Assembly: GCA_020403455.1 (NCBI GenBank)
Contig: JADBXP010000027.1
Coordinates: 1-64,000 of the forward strand
DNA length: 64,000 nt
DNA from: Chitinophagaceae bacterium
Lineage (GTDB): Bacteria > Bacteroidota > Bacteroidia > Chitinophagales > Chitinophagaceae
Direction: 5' to 3'
Shown here in pieces: positions 26,628 through 35,452 of the stretch (the stretch's first letter is position 1; every line of letters starts with the position of its first letter). The notes below the pieces were generated by a model, which saw only the letters and a list, made by a program, of their open reading frames with translations, ran no database searches and was not told where the DNA came from. Made by a program: the position numbers and the translations under genes.

Positions 26628-27623
26628 CTATTGTTCAATAAATTTATTTTTTATCTGAGCTAAAATTTTATAAATATTATTATAATATAACTTCATGATT
26701 GATGGTTTTTTAGACTCTGGTAGATGAGATAAAAGATCAAATTTCTTTTCTCTCTTGTAAATAGTATATTCATATTCACATTCTGAATAACTAAATAACT
26801 TGCCACTTCGGTCTTGCCATAACCATCCTTGATATAAATTAAATGATAAAGCCCAAAATCCATCTGAAATATTATGTCTTGCCCAATATTTGGGAGCAAT
26901 GATACATTTTACTTTTTCGTTTAACCATGCCGGAAAAAATGCAAAGCTCGAATTGGATAAAATTAGATAATGTGCGTTATTTATGATTGCATAATCTTTA
27001 CCGATGCTAAAGTGAAAGGATTCATATTCGGGAAGTAATTTTCTGGTATATTTTACATCATCAGTAATGATATAAAATTTCATTTGATTATTAATCTGTC
27101 GCATATTATGGATCGCATCCATCCAGTATTTTTTGGTAAGAAGAAGATCTTTATTACCCTTATACTCTCCTCCGCGTATATTTAAAATGCAAACATTTTC
27201 ATTTGAAAATTCTTGCAAATCAAATTCCTGAGAAATTATAAGCCAATTACGAATTTCACTTCTTCGATGCTGAATATATTTTTCAGACTGAAATACTCCT
27301 TCAATTTTAGTTTTATCTTGTACTTCTAATAAATCAGGATCAAAATCACTAACTGGTACCTTATATTTATCATAATAGATATCCCTTTCTTTATAATAAT
27401 AATCAATTCCATCAGGTAAATTTGTGGGTGGACCACCCTCAGGTCCGGAACCTCCAACAACAGTGTTACCAAAGTCAAGCTTTAAAAATTCTGCACCCTT
27501 AAATCTTTCAGGACACATAATTCCAAATCCATAGCCTTTATCTAAAGCAATCGTTCTAGTAACTACATAACTCCACAATTGATTACCTAGTCCCTGTCCA
27601 TGATATAATTCAGTAACAATCAT
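26628..27623 (-). CDS. Alpha-1,2-fucosyltransferase-like glycosyltransferase (GT11-like)
   Basis: A 331-residue protein. GQGLGNQLWSYVVTRTIAL near the N-terminus matches the G-G-L-G-N-Q-(L/M)-(F/W) motif of GT11. Mid-protein VCILNIRGGEYKG replaces the canonical H-x-R-(R/G)-G-D by N-x-R-G-G-E. LILSNSSFAFFPAWLN matches the conserved nucleotide-proximal (S/N)SSFS(W/F)W-A-A-(W/Y) segment. The His-to-Asn and Asp-to-Glu changes make a fucose donor less sure. The gene overlaps the upstream GT2-DUF5672 gene by 4 bp. Confidence 0.68.
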   Translation of the reverse strand: MIVTELYHGQGLGNQLWSYVVTRTIALDKGYGFGIMCPERFKGAEFLKLDFGNTVVGGSGPEGGPPTNLPDGIDYYYKERDIYYDKYKVPVSDFDPDLLEVQDKTKIEGVFQSEKYIQHRRSEIRNWLIISQEFDLQEFSNENVCILNIRGGEYKGNKDLLLTKKYWMDAIHNMRQINNQMKFYIITDDVKYTRKLLPEYESFHFSIGKDYAIINNAHYLILSNSSFAFFPAWLNEKVKCIIAPKYWARHNISDGFWALSFNLYQGWLWQDRSGKLFSYSECEYEYTIYKREKKFDLLSHLPESKKPSIMKLYYNNIYKILAQIKNKFIEQ

Positions 27624-29260
27624 ACAAATCTTTTCTTTTTGAAATTAGGATACTTAGAATTTGTACCCATCCACTTGTGGAAAGCGAATGGCTTTATGTT
27701 TTTTATCTCTGGTATCATAGATTCATGAGCGAAATATTTTGCGATTTCTAATGGAGCGTAACGAATACCATTTGCCTCTAGAATGTGTCGGTACTGACAA
27801 CATAAAAAACCATCTTCATTGAAAAACCCATGATAATCAACCCATGGAAGTTGAAGTTTGGTTGGTAATTCAAGAATTTTTCTACTCCTTATTGACACAC
27901 TATTACCAACTCTAATTATATTTCCATATATATCTCTATAAGAGAAATTATCCTTAGGTACTGGAAATGGCGATCCAATATAATCAAAATCCAAAAATTC
28001 ATTTCTCCATTCCGCAGGGTTAACTACAAAACCATCAACATGTATAAGTAATATAAATTCAGTATTTACATATTTATATAAATCATAAATAATAAAATGA
28101 CACCACTCATCTATACTTTTGATCTTAGGTATACGATCAACAACGATTCTTTTATCCTTACAAAAGGGAGTGAAATGTGATAATAATTTAATTTGACCAA
28201 AATCAATATCCCGCGAACTATATAACAGTGCCTGTAAAGCTTCTTCGGTGTCTCGGGTATCGACAGAAATTATTGTAACGTTTGGAAGTTGTAATTTTTT
28301 ATTCTTATCAATTGCCGCAATGTTAACTTTTGGTTTTTTATCTCGTAAACCATTACTCATTTTTTTTATCCAATTATTTATTTTACTGAATAAAACATCC
28401 AGTAATTCTGAAACGATTTTTGGAAAAAAAAGAAGAGAAATAATTAACTTCTCAACTATAAGTGAGCTGTTCCTAATGTAAATCAAATAATCCTTTAAAT
28501 AAAATTTTAATATGCTAAAAATGTTAGAGAAAAAACTGCTATTTCGAATCTTGAAAGTTTCATTCACATAATGTTTAGTATTCTGACAAGTAAGACAACA
28601 CATTGCATCATTGGATAAAACTGTAGAGCTGTTTTGAAGTATTTTAAATACAATTTGGTTGTCCATTCCAAGATAGCTGAAATTATTGGACACTTGCTTA
28701 ATATCTATTTCTAACAATTTATCACGTCGAAACAAACTATAAAAAAGATTACACTTCCCATTTATTTGATTTTGCCAATAGTGACTAATTGTTCTTACCA
28801 GTCTATATTTTGACTTAAATGGCCTAAAATATTGATTGTGTGAAAAGGGATACCCAGAAGCAAATTCACCATCTTCATATATTTCATGGTAATCACAAAA
28901 TGCTAAGTTTATCTCATGATTTTCATTTAGCAAATGAACAAGTACCTCTATAAACTCTGGTGACCGCCAATCATCATCAGATACACAAGTAAAAAACTCT
29001 CCGGTAGATTGCTGCAATACAAATTGATAATTTCGTAAAACTCCAATATTCTCTGATTGCCTAAAGTACTTTATTCTTGAATCCCCTAACTGATACTTTT
29101 CAACAACATTCTTCACCTCATATCCGCTAGAAGCGTCATCAGAAATTATGATTTCTAAATTCTCGTATGTTTGATTTGTAATTAAACTAAGAACTTTATC
29201 CAGACTTGATGGCCGATTATATGCGGGAATTCCTATACTAACAAGACCAGACTTATTCAT
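27620..29260 (-). CDS. GT2 glycosyltransferase fused to a DUF5672 domain
   Basis: The 546-residue product has an N-terminal GT-A transferase of family 2 (residues about 5-230), with SIGIPAYNRPSSLDKVLSLI, IIISDDASSGYE and the DXD-like CVSDDDWRSPEF. A hydrophobic, basic linker follows. Residues about 325-540 resemble DUF5672, with TIISVDTRDTEEALQALLYS, FILLIHVDGFVVNP and YIGSPFPVP; the HVDG segment may be a second metal-binding site. One chain may therefore add two sugars. DUF5672 has no firmly established activity that I can cite. It overlaps the next gene by 4 bp. Confidence 0.78.
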   Translation of the reverse strand: MNKSGLVSIGIPAYNRPSSLDKVLSLITNQTYENLEIIISDDASSGYEVKNVVEKYQLGDSRIKYFRQSENIGVLRNYQFVLQQSTGEFFTCVSDDDWRSPEFIEVLVHLLNENHEINLAFCDYHEIYEDGEFASGYPFSHNQYFRPFKSKYRLVRTISHYWQNQINGKCNLFYSLFRRDKLLEIDIKQVSNNFSYLGMDNQIVFKILQNSSTVLSNDAMCCLTCQNTKHYVNETFKIRNSSFFSNIFSILKFYLKDYLIYIRNSSLIVEKLIISLLFFPKIVSELLDVLFSKINNWIKKMSNGLRDKKPKVNIAAIDKNKKLQLPNVTIISVDTRDTEEALQALLYSSRDIDFGQIKLLSHFTPFCKDKRIVVDRIPKIKSIDEWCHFIIYDLYKYVNTEFILLIHVDGFVVNPAEWRNEFLDFDYIGSPFPVPKDNFSYRDIYGNIIRVGNSVSIRSRKILELPTKLQLPWVDYHGFFNEDGFLCCQYRHILEANGIRYAPLEIAKYFAHESMIPEIKNIKPFAFHKWMGTNSKYPNFKKKRFV

Positions 29261-29326
29261 AGAATAGTTAAATTATACAAAAAACTGATTTTCAACTTTA
29301 TAAAAAGATTAAGCAATTCTATTATT

Positions 29327-30442
29327 TTAAAGTTCTAATCTATAGTCCTTGACTAACTGTGAAATCCTCGACAAAATATCATGCCCTTTTTCATGCACCA
29401 ACTGTTTCCCTTTCTCAGTTAAAGTATCTAATTCATCAGGATTTCTGAGATAGTATTTGACTTTCTCAACCAACTCCTCTTTTGTTTTAAATAATACAGC
29501 ATTAACTCCATTTTCGAAAATCATATCCAGGTCTTCCGACCATTCGGAAAATAATGCTGTACCGCAGGCCGGAATTTCAAAACAACGAGTAGTGTACGTA
29601 TCATTGTTCAGTTTTGATAAAAAACATAAGCCGATCTTAGCAGCATTGATCGCCCTTACATATTCCTCGCCCCTCAGAAATCGTACCTGCTGCTTCTTTA
29701 GCTCTTCTGATTTCAGTATAGATTCTCCCCATCCATTCTTTTTTGAGACACCATTTGGTCCGTAAATTTTAACATCAACACCCGCTTTAGCGAGACTATC
29801 TACCATCTCGAATCTGCCATCTTCCTCATAATGGCCCACAAAAATCACATCACATGTAAACTCAGTATTTTCAACTTCACTCTTTTCTAGCTGCCTATGT
29901 ATGGAAGGAACATAGTATCCTCGCAATAAATCAACTTGCCGTGCTCCATATTTATAATACATTGGATTATTTGATTCTCGAAAAGACAAAATGAGGTCGC
30001 AAATAGGAATAGTTTTTAAAAAATGCCGCCACTTCCACCAGGGATATAATTGAGAAAATGGATCATCATTGTTATAACTAATTATAAAAATGTAAGGGTA
30101 CTTTTTTTTTATCACTAATAAAGTCTCAGGATACAAATGACTGCTTCGATAAATAAAAATAATATCAGGCAAATTCAATTCAACTGCTTGAATAAACTCC
30201 TTATTCAATTTTTCAACTAAAAACCCAAACATGTATTTATTCTGTGCCCTTGAAATGAGGCTTTGCAGGTAACCCTTTTTAGCATATTCAGAAAAATATT
30301 TACCCCATTTAAAATTAGCAACATGAAACCCCAGTTGCAAAAAAGCATTAGCAACTGCTTCTTCATACATTTCAAACTGCCAATCACCGGCAATGAGTAT
30401 TTTCTTGAGTGCACTTCTATCTTTAATAGTAGAATCTATCAT
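29327..30442 (-). CDS. CgeB-like glycosyltransferase (GT-B, Glyco_trans_1_2)
   Basis: A 371-residue protein. The opening KKILIAGDWQFEMYEEAVAN and the C-terminal block YVRAINAAKIGLCFLSKLN, TTRCFEIPACGTALFSEWS and DLDMIFENGVNAVLF match the CgeB/spore-maturation-type glycosyltransferases with a GT4-like donor domain. It ends 10 bp after the fucosyltransferase gene start side and is less AT-rich than its neighbours. It probably adds one sugar of the glycan; donor unknown. Confidence 0.8.
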   Translation of the reverse strand: MIDSTIKDRSALKKILIAGDWQFEMYEEAVANAFLQLGFHVANFKWGKYFSEYAKKGYLQSLISRAQNKYMFGFLVEKLNKEFIQAVELNLPDIIFIYRSSHLYPETLLVIKKKYPYIFIISYNNDDPFSQLYPWWKWRHFLKTIPICDLILSFRESNNPMYYKYGARQVDLLRGYYVPSIHRQLEKSEVENTEFTCDVIFVGHYEEDGRFEMVDSLAKAGVDVKIYGPNGVSKKNGWGESILKSEELKKQQVRFLRGEEYVRAINAAKIGLCFLSKLNNDTYTTRCFEIPACGTALFSEWSEDLDMIFENGVNAVLFKTKEELVEKVKYYLRNPDELDTLTEKGKQLVHEKGHDILSRISQLVKDYRLEL

Positions 30443-30451
30443 GTCAAAAAA

Positions 30452-31378
30452 TTACAACTTGACCCATTGCTCCGGTATCAATCCATCGAATCCCCAGGAA
30501 CCCTCGCCAGAATTCACTTTCTCTGCCGGGGCAAGAACAACTTTTCCTTCCACTTGGCTCAACCATGCCCCCCACCAACTGAATGTGCTGTTCCCAATGA
30601 TAAAATATTTAAATCTACTCATTAAACTTAACTCTTTGATTTCATCACCATCATTGAAAAATTCAGATGCCAAAAAAGTTTTTTGCGTATCCGAAAAATA
30701 TCTCTGCCTAACATTTTCCGGATCATCGGAAAAAATATAAAAAGTAACATCCGGAATCAAATCTGAAAAATACTTTATCGCCCTGAAATAATAATCATCA
30801 CTGATATTACCCTTATTAGGATGCATAGAATCATTAAAATGTCTAACGTGAATGGCTACAGAATTTAGTAGTGAAATACTTTTGAAAATCCCTGCCATCA
30901 AAGTATTGTTAACTTCTAAAAAAGAAAACTCTTTCCTAACTCTACTTTCGATGTCCAAAAAATATTTTTCACTTTGCCAATAGCCTTCAAAAATTACAGG
31001 ATGAGAGATTTTTAATGTTAAAATCCTCTCATCAAATTCTATTTTTTCTTGTTGTATCCAAATTCTATTTTCCAGTAACTCAACCCTGTTTTTATTTTTA
31101 CTGATTTTCCTTAACGCTAAAAAGATAATGCAGTAAAATTCTGCCCAAAATGATGATTTGTTAGTAATTGCTAATGCATTTAAACGATACTTTCTTTTAT
31201 AAATGGAATCTCGAAAAAATCCTGAACGAGCATCAATATAAAGTGGAACATTGTTATACTGAGATAAGCGCAATGCTGTTGCGTAACTAAATAGTTGGTT
31301 TCCTATTCCTCCGTATAAACGTAGAATGATAAAAGGCTTACATCGCTTAATCAAAAAACTCCCAAACGATCTTAACAC
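30452..31378 (-). CDS. Alpha-1,2-fucosyltransferase (GT11)
   Basis: A 308-residue protein and the clearest GT11 member of the locus. It has LRLYGGIGNQLFSYATALRL, the acceptor/GDP motif region VAIHVRHFND, and FIIGNSTFSWWGAWLS. These enzymes move L-fucose from GDP-fucose to a galactose or similar acceptor. The usual HxRRGD reads HVRHFND here, so the second Arg and Gly are changed; activity on GDP-fucose needs testing. Gmd (1063) supplies the precursor, although fcl is not in the window. The 3' remnant of a sugar kinase lies just upstream at 31411-31643. Confidence 0.82.
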   Translation of the reverse strand: MLRSFGSFLIKRCKPFIILRLYGGIGNQLFSYATALRLSQYNNVPLYIDARSGFFRDSIYKRKYRLNALAITNKSSFWAEFYCIIFLALRKISKNKNRVELLENRIWIQQEKIEFDERILTLKISHPVIFEGYWQSEKYFLDIESRVRKEFSFLEVNNTLMAGIFKSISLLNSVAIHVRHFNDSMHPNKGNISDDYYFRAIKYFSDLIPDVTFYIFSDDPENVRQRYFSDTQKTFLASEFFNDGDEIKELSLMSRFKYFIIGNSTFSWWGAWLSQVEGKVVLAPAEKVNSGEGSWGFDGLIPEQWVKL

Positions 31379-31410
31379 AAGTTCTATTTGCCAATACTAT
31401 TAATAAAAAC

Positions 31411-31643
31411 CTACCCCAACACCACCCTACTACCCTCCTGCTCAAATTGAAAAGGCACTTCAATGAATCCATTCAATGCTTTTCTGACAGCAGGTTGATA
31501 TTCGGGCGATACAAAGAAGAGCATGAATCCACCCCCGCCCGCACCGAGTATCTTTCCTCCTATAGCACCTGCTGCTATTGCCCGGTTATAAATTCCATGA
31601 ATAGCCGATTAAGTTTCACCTGTCGAAAGTGATTTTTTGTATT
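31411..31643 (-). pseudogene. Truncated duplicate of the sugar-kinase (GHMP) 3' end
   Basis: This 233-bp stretch aligns without gaps to 33627-33859, the last 78 or so codons of the complete GHMP kinase, at a constant offset of 2216 bp. The C-terminal residues GAGGGGFMLFFVSPE and ALNGFIEVPFQFEQEG are kept, and it ends in its own stop (TAG instead of TGA). An in-frame TAA has replaced a Thr codon upstream, and no start region is present, so it is not functional. Identity is high in the 3' half and falls towards the internal end. It marks a duplication that brackets the dehydrogenase gene. Confidence 0.9.
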
Positions 31644-31811
31644 ATTAGGTCTGCTATAACACCTATGAAGTCTATCAATTCCGTGGCAATTAGTTAAGAA
31701 GCAGTAATAACTTCATCATCGGATTGAATATCCTTTGCAATCATGGCTATTTACAAGGCTTATGTTACTTGGCAGAAAGGATATCAGCAGATTCTACTAA
31801 ATCATTAAAGA

Positions 31812-33101
31812 TTATAGTCTAGCGTCTACCAAATTTCTCCCAAGAAAAGATTTAGTATCAAAAATCACTGTATTGTTATCTCGAAGTTTCTCAAAATTTA
31901 TTTTAGAAAAATCACTGTGTGCAACAGCTAAGATGACGGCATCATACTTTTTCCCATTTAAAATGGGTAGCAAATCTAAGTTATATTCACGTTTTACCTC
32001 TTTAGGATCTGCCCATGGATCAAATACATCAACATTTAATTCGAATTGAATTAGTTCATTATAGATATCTATCACTTTCGTATTCCTTACATCCGGACAA
32101 TTTTCTTTAAAAGTCACTCCCAAAATCAAAACACTTGCCCCCTTGATTGTGTGTCCTTTTCTAATCATTAATTTGACCAATTTGTTTGCCACAAACATCC
32201 CCATATTATCATTGATACGGCGTCCGGACAAAATAACTTGTGGATGATAACCTAAACTCTGAGCTTTATGTGCTAAATAGTATGGGTCTACACCAATACA
32301 ATGACCCCCTACTAATCCTGGTTTAAATTTAAGAAAATTCCATTTAGTTGCTGCAGCATCGATAACATCATTGGTATCTATACCAATTCTATCAAATATT
32401 AATGCCAACTCATTTACAAAAGATATGTTTACATCCCTCTGTGCGTTTTCTATTGCTTTGGAAGCTTCGGCAACCTTAATATTGGGGGCCTTATGTGTGC
32501 CGGCATCGATAATACTACGATAAAGAGCATCAACTTCATCTGCGATTATGGGAGTAGAGCCTGAAGTCACTTTTTTTATTTTAGTCAAGGTATTCACTTT
32601 GTCGCCCGGATTAATTCGCTCGGGTGAATATCCACAATAGAAATCTCGGTTAAATTTTAATCCAGAAAATTGTTCCAACACGGGAACACAATCTTCCTCA
32701 GTACAACCCGGATAAACAGTTGATTCATAAATAACAATGTCACCCTTTTTTAAAATCTTACCTAACATCTCCGATGCGCTTATTAGCGGTGAAAGATCAG
32801 GCGCTTTAAACTGATTAATAGGTGTAGGTACTGTTACGATAAAAACGTTATAAATCGAAAGATCAGCGGTATCTGATGAAAATGTTAATCCGACTTCACC
32901 ATTTTTAGATAACCCCATTGCAAATAACATACCTTCAATATCTGCTTCCTTGGTTCTATCTTTACCATTTGATAATTCTAGGATTCTAGATCGATCGATA
33001 TCGTAACCTAAAACTTTATATTTTTTCCCAAATTCAATTGCCAGGGGTAACCCCACATAACCTAGCCCTATAATTACAATTTTTTTATCGCTCAAATTCA
33101 T
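31812..33101 (-). CDS. Nucleotide-sugar dehydrogenase, WbpO/TviB-type
   Basis: A full-length (429-residue) member of the UDP-glucose/GDP-mannose dehydrogenase family. Motifs are IIGLGYVGLPLAIEFGKKY at the N-terminus, VPTPINQFKAPDL, YESTVYPGCTEE, the catalytic cysteine in GGHCIGVDPYYLAHKAQ, and ILSGRRINDNMG. The last two are typical of enzymes that oxidise UDP-GalNAc or UDP-GlcNAc to the uronic acid (WbpO/TviB), so UDP-HexNAcA is the likely product. The gene stands between the truncated and complete copies of the kinase 3' end, which suggests that it arrived as a separate cassette. Confidence 0.88.
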   Translation of the reverse strand: MNLSDKKIVIIGLGYVGLPLAIEFGKKYKVLGYDIDRSRILELSNGKDRTKEADIEGMLFAMGLSKNGEVGLTFSSDTADLSIYNVFIVTVPTPINQFKAPDLSPLISASEMLGKILKKGDIVIYESTVYPGCTEEDCVPVLEQFSGLKFNRDFYCGYSPERINPGDKVNTLTKIKKVTSGSTPIIADEVDALYRSIIDAGTHKAPNIKVAEASKAIENAQRDVNISFVNELALIFDRIGIDTNDVIDAAATKWNFLKFKPGLVGGHCIGVDPYYLAHKAQSLGYHPQVILSGRRINDNMGMFVANKLVKLMIRKGHTIKGASVLILGVTFKENCPDVRNTKVIDIYNELIQFELNVDVFDPWADPKEVKREYNLDLLPILNGKKYDAVILAVAHSDFSKINFEKLRDNNTVIFDTKSFLGRNLVDARL

Positions 33102-33626
33102 ATAAGTATTTTACTCCTGCGTACCAATTTGCGCATTAAGACTTCTAGGTAGATGATTACAGACATTTATCAATTTCATCGCATTGTCTGACCAACACCT
33201 TATTTTAAAAAAGATTATTTGTTTATTCCTTAGAATCAAATTAAAATTTTGAATATTTTTTGAATATAAACCATTACTCGGTTAAATAAAAGTTATGGAG
33301 GATGTAAAAATTAAATTTATTTCTTTTCCCTATTAGAAGTAAAACCAAGTATTGATTAATCCACTATTTGAAAAATACATTTGTATGTATTGAAATATGC
33401 TGAAATTGCCAGGCAAGGATAAAAAACGATTGAGTATTATGAACTCGACCACTTATACTTTTAAGAATATCCACAGAACTTATACCGACTCCTACAATCT
33501 GATTTTCACAAGTATAACTATTGATTTTCCATAAAATTAGTTTTTTATACACTATTTATTTGCCTACCATTTTACATCGAGAAGAAAGGTATTAGATCAA
33601 ACTTTTTATAAGCAATCTAACAAAAA
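33102..33626. other. AT-rich intergenic stretch between dehydrogenase and kinase
   Basis: These 525 bp hold no convincing gene. A 62-codon minus-strand frame at 33364-33552 lacks family resemblance strong enough to report as a gene. The stretch probably carries the promoter of the dehydrogenase and the scar of the duplication whose second copy begins at 33627. Confidence 0.5.
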
Positions 33627-33859
33627 TCACCCCAACACCACCCTACTACCCTCCTGCTCAAATTGAAAAGGCACTTCAATGAATCCATTCAATGCTTTTC
33701 TGACAGCAGGCTGATTTTCGGGCGATACAAAGAAGAGCATGAATCCACCTCCACCCGCACCGAGAATCTTTCCTCCTATCGATCCTGCTGCTATTGCCCG
33801 ATTATAGATATCGTCTATTGCAGTGGTAGTTACTCCGGTGGAAAGTGATTTCTTGTATT
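33627..33859. repeat. Direct repeat: intact copy of the kinase 3' end
   Basis: This is the functional copy of the 233-bp repeat whose decayed partner is at 31411-31643 in the same orientation. The two copies flank about 2 kb holding the nucleotide-sugar dehydrogenase. Recombination between them would remove that gene and leave one kinase 3' end. Confidence 0.9.
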
Positions 33860-34607
33860 CCCAGGCCTCCTGCAACATGCTGCCGAATTCATGCAAGTCG
33901 CGCGATTCATCTATCAGAAGTCTCTCTGCATCCGTTACCATTTGCATCATTCTTTGTAACTCCTGCTTCCTACTGGAAAAATTCACGAGCTTACTCGCTT
34001 CAATCTGTGAAGCAAATCTTGAAAATCCCGTGAAATACAAAAGCAAATGATCTTGCAATTGTTGTAAGCGCGTTGAACTGACCGATACAGGTTTCACCAC
34101 CCATCCGCCTTCCGGCAAAAAGTCTATTCGGTTGAAACCCCCACAAGCAACAGCTATCTGGTCCTGAGATCCTACCACTTCACCAATCACCTCCTGCTCC
34201 ACCTGTATGGCATCCTTCGCCAATTGCTGTAGAGTTGTTGCTCTGCCCATCAACTGATACATGGCATTTAACAAACCAACTGTAAAGGCAGAACTGGAAC
34301 CCAAACCGGAACGCGCCGGCAGATCTCCATCGTGGTGTATCTCCAACCCCTCTTCCCATTGTAACCACTGCAGCACCCCCTTGATGGCAGGATGTTTGAT
34401 GTCCTTCAATTCATTCACATCCTCCATCTCACTGTACACAAACCGATGCTTGTGCGGGAAAAAAGGTGGCTTGCGCCGCACACTAACATAACAAAATTGG
34501 TTGATGGCAGTGGAAATCACCGAACCCCCATTCTCCCGAAACCACAAAGGAAAATCAGTTCCCCCGCCAAAAAAAGACACCCGGTAAGGAGTCTTGGTAA
34601 TTACCAT
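33627..34607 (-). CDS. GHMP-family sugar kinase, HddA-like
   Basis: A 326-residue kinase. TKTPYRVSFFGGGTDFPLW at the N-terminus, the GHMP ATP-binding motif DLPARSGLGSSSAFTVGLL near residue 95, and the C-terminal GKILGAGGGGFMLFF match D-glycero-alpha-D-manno-heptose-7-phosphate kinase and related fucose/galacto-kinases. The reaction is phosphorylation of a sugar or sugar phosphate at C1 or nearby, ahead of nucleotide activation. No partner nucleotidyltransferase or heptose isomerase is in the window. Its last 233 bp are duplicated at 31411-31643. It marks the upstream end of the polysaccharide locus. Confidence 0.85.
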   Translation of the reverse strand: MVITKTPYRVSFFGGGTDFPLWFRENGGSVISTAINQFCYVSVRRKPPFFPHKHRFVYSEMEDVNELKDIKHPAIKGVLQWLQWEEGLEIHHDGDLPARSGLGSSSAFTVGLLNAMYQLMGRATTLQQLAKDAIQVEQEVIGEVVGSQDQIAVACGGFNRIDFLPEGGWVVKPVSVSSTRLQQLQDHLLLYFTGFSRFASQIEASKLVNFSSRKQELQRMMQMVTDAERLLIDESRDLHEFGSMLQEAWEYKKSLSTGVTTTAIDDIYNRAIAAGSIGGKILGAGGGGFMLFFVSPENQPAVRKALNGFIEVPFQFEQEGSRVVLG

Positions 34608-34908
34608 TGATTCAGATGATTAAACATGACTTCGTCTATCTCACTCACAGAGTTAAGCAACACAATCTTCTCCTCCGTACAACGAAGAGAACATGAATAC
34701 AAATATACTAATTAAATAGCTGAAAGCTGAATAAAAACATAGCTATATAGCTATTTTATTATTTTTATTTATAATTTATAAATAAGCAATATTTTCATGC
34801 TCCCAAAGATGACAAGTGAAAATAAGGGATGAAAAAAGTCCGCAAAAAAAAGGTTATTAACAGGGTTGCGGATAACTATGAACAATAGAAAAAAGGGTAA
34901 AACCAACG
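34608..34908. other. Intergenic boundary between the polysaccharide locus and ispF
   Basis: These 301 bp hold no complete gene. On the minus strand a short open frame at about 34601-34712 ends in a stop that overlaps the kinase start (ATGGTAA context) and encodes a tail like KIVLLNSVSEIDEVMF. It may be the remnant of a gene once coupled to the kinase. The rest is AT-rich with no clear terminator for ispF. Confidence 0.4.
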
Positions 34909-35391
34909 TCATTGCTTCTCCATCAACAAACACACCGCATGCGCCGCCAAACCTTCCTCGCGGCCTATAAATCCCAGCTTCTCCGTAGTAGTAGCCTTGA
35001 TAGAAATATCCTTCAACCCAATACCCAAAGTGCCGGCAATCACTTCCTGCATCCGCGCCACATACGGCTTGATCTTGGGTGCCTCTAAACACAGGGTCGC
35101 ATCTATGTTGCCAATCCGATACCCCGCTTCCGCTACCAATTCCCGCGTGCGGGCCAATAAAATACGGCTGTCAATATTCTTATACGCCTGATCCGTATCC
35201 GGAAAATGTACACCTATATCTCCCAAACAAGCCGCCCCCAACAATGCATCACATATCGCATGCAACAACACATCGGCATCACTGTGCCCCAACGCCCCCT
35301 TGTGGTGCGGGATCTGTACCCCACCTATCACCAAATCACGACCCTCCACCAAACGGTGAAAATCGATACCATAACCAATACGGATTGACAT
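34909..35391 (-). CDS. ispF: 2-C-methyl-D-erythritol 2,4-cyclodiphosphate synthase
   Basis: A 160-residue enzyme of the MEP isoprenoid pathway that cyclises CDP-methylerythritol 2-phosphate with release of CMP. The start is set at ATG 35391, because [14 protein letters not shown] is the usual N-terminus; a longer in-frame start 45 bp upstream is unlikely. The metal-binding [23 protein letters not shown], and [13 protein letters not shown] near the C-terminus are all present. It follows porV by 61 bp on the same strand, so a porU-porV-ispF transcript is plausible. Confidence 0.96.
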   Translation of the reverse strand: MSIRIGYGIDFHRLVEGRDLVIGGVQIPHHKGALGHSDADVLLHAICDALLGAACLGDIGVHFPDTDQAYKNIDSRILLARTRELVAEAGYRIGNIDATLCLEAPKIKPYVARMQEVIAGTLGIGLKDISIKATTTEKLGFIGREEGLAAHAVCLLMEKQ

Positions 35392-35452
35392 CTGTGCTGA
35401 ATTTAATGGACCGGCCACAACGGCGGTCTTCTTCAAAGGTACAGCATGCCCA

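Noticed and set aside
33364..33552. 62-codon minus-strand frame, possibly the tail of a C-methyltransferase
   Set aside because: Only a short FILAWQF-like string recalls that family; the rest does not align and the frame has no plausible start context.
34769..35092. 107-codon minus-strand frame overlapping ispF
   Set aside because: It overlaps the ispF C-terminal coding region in another frame and carries no recognisable domain.
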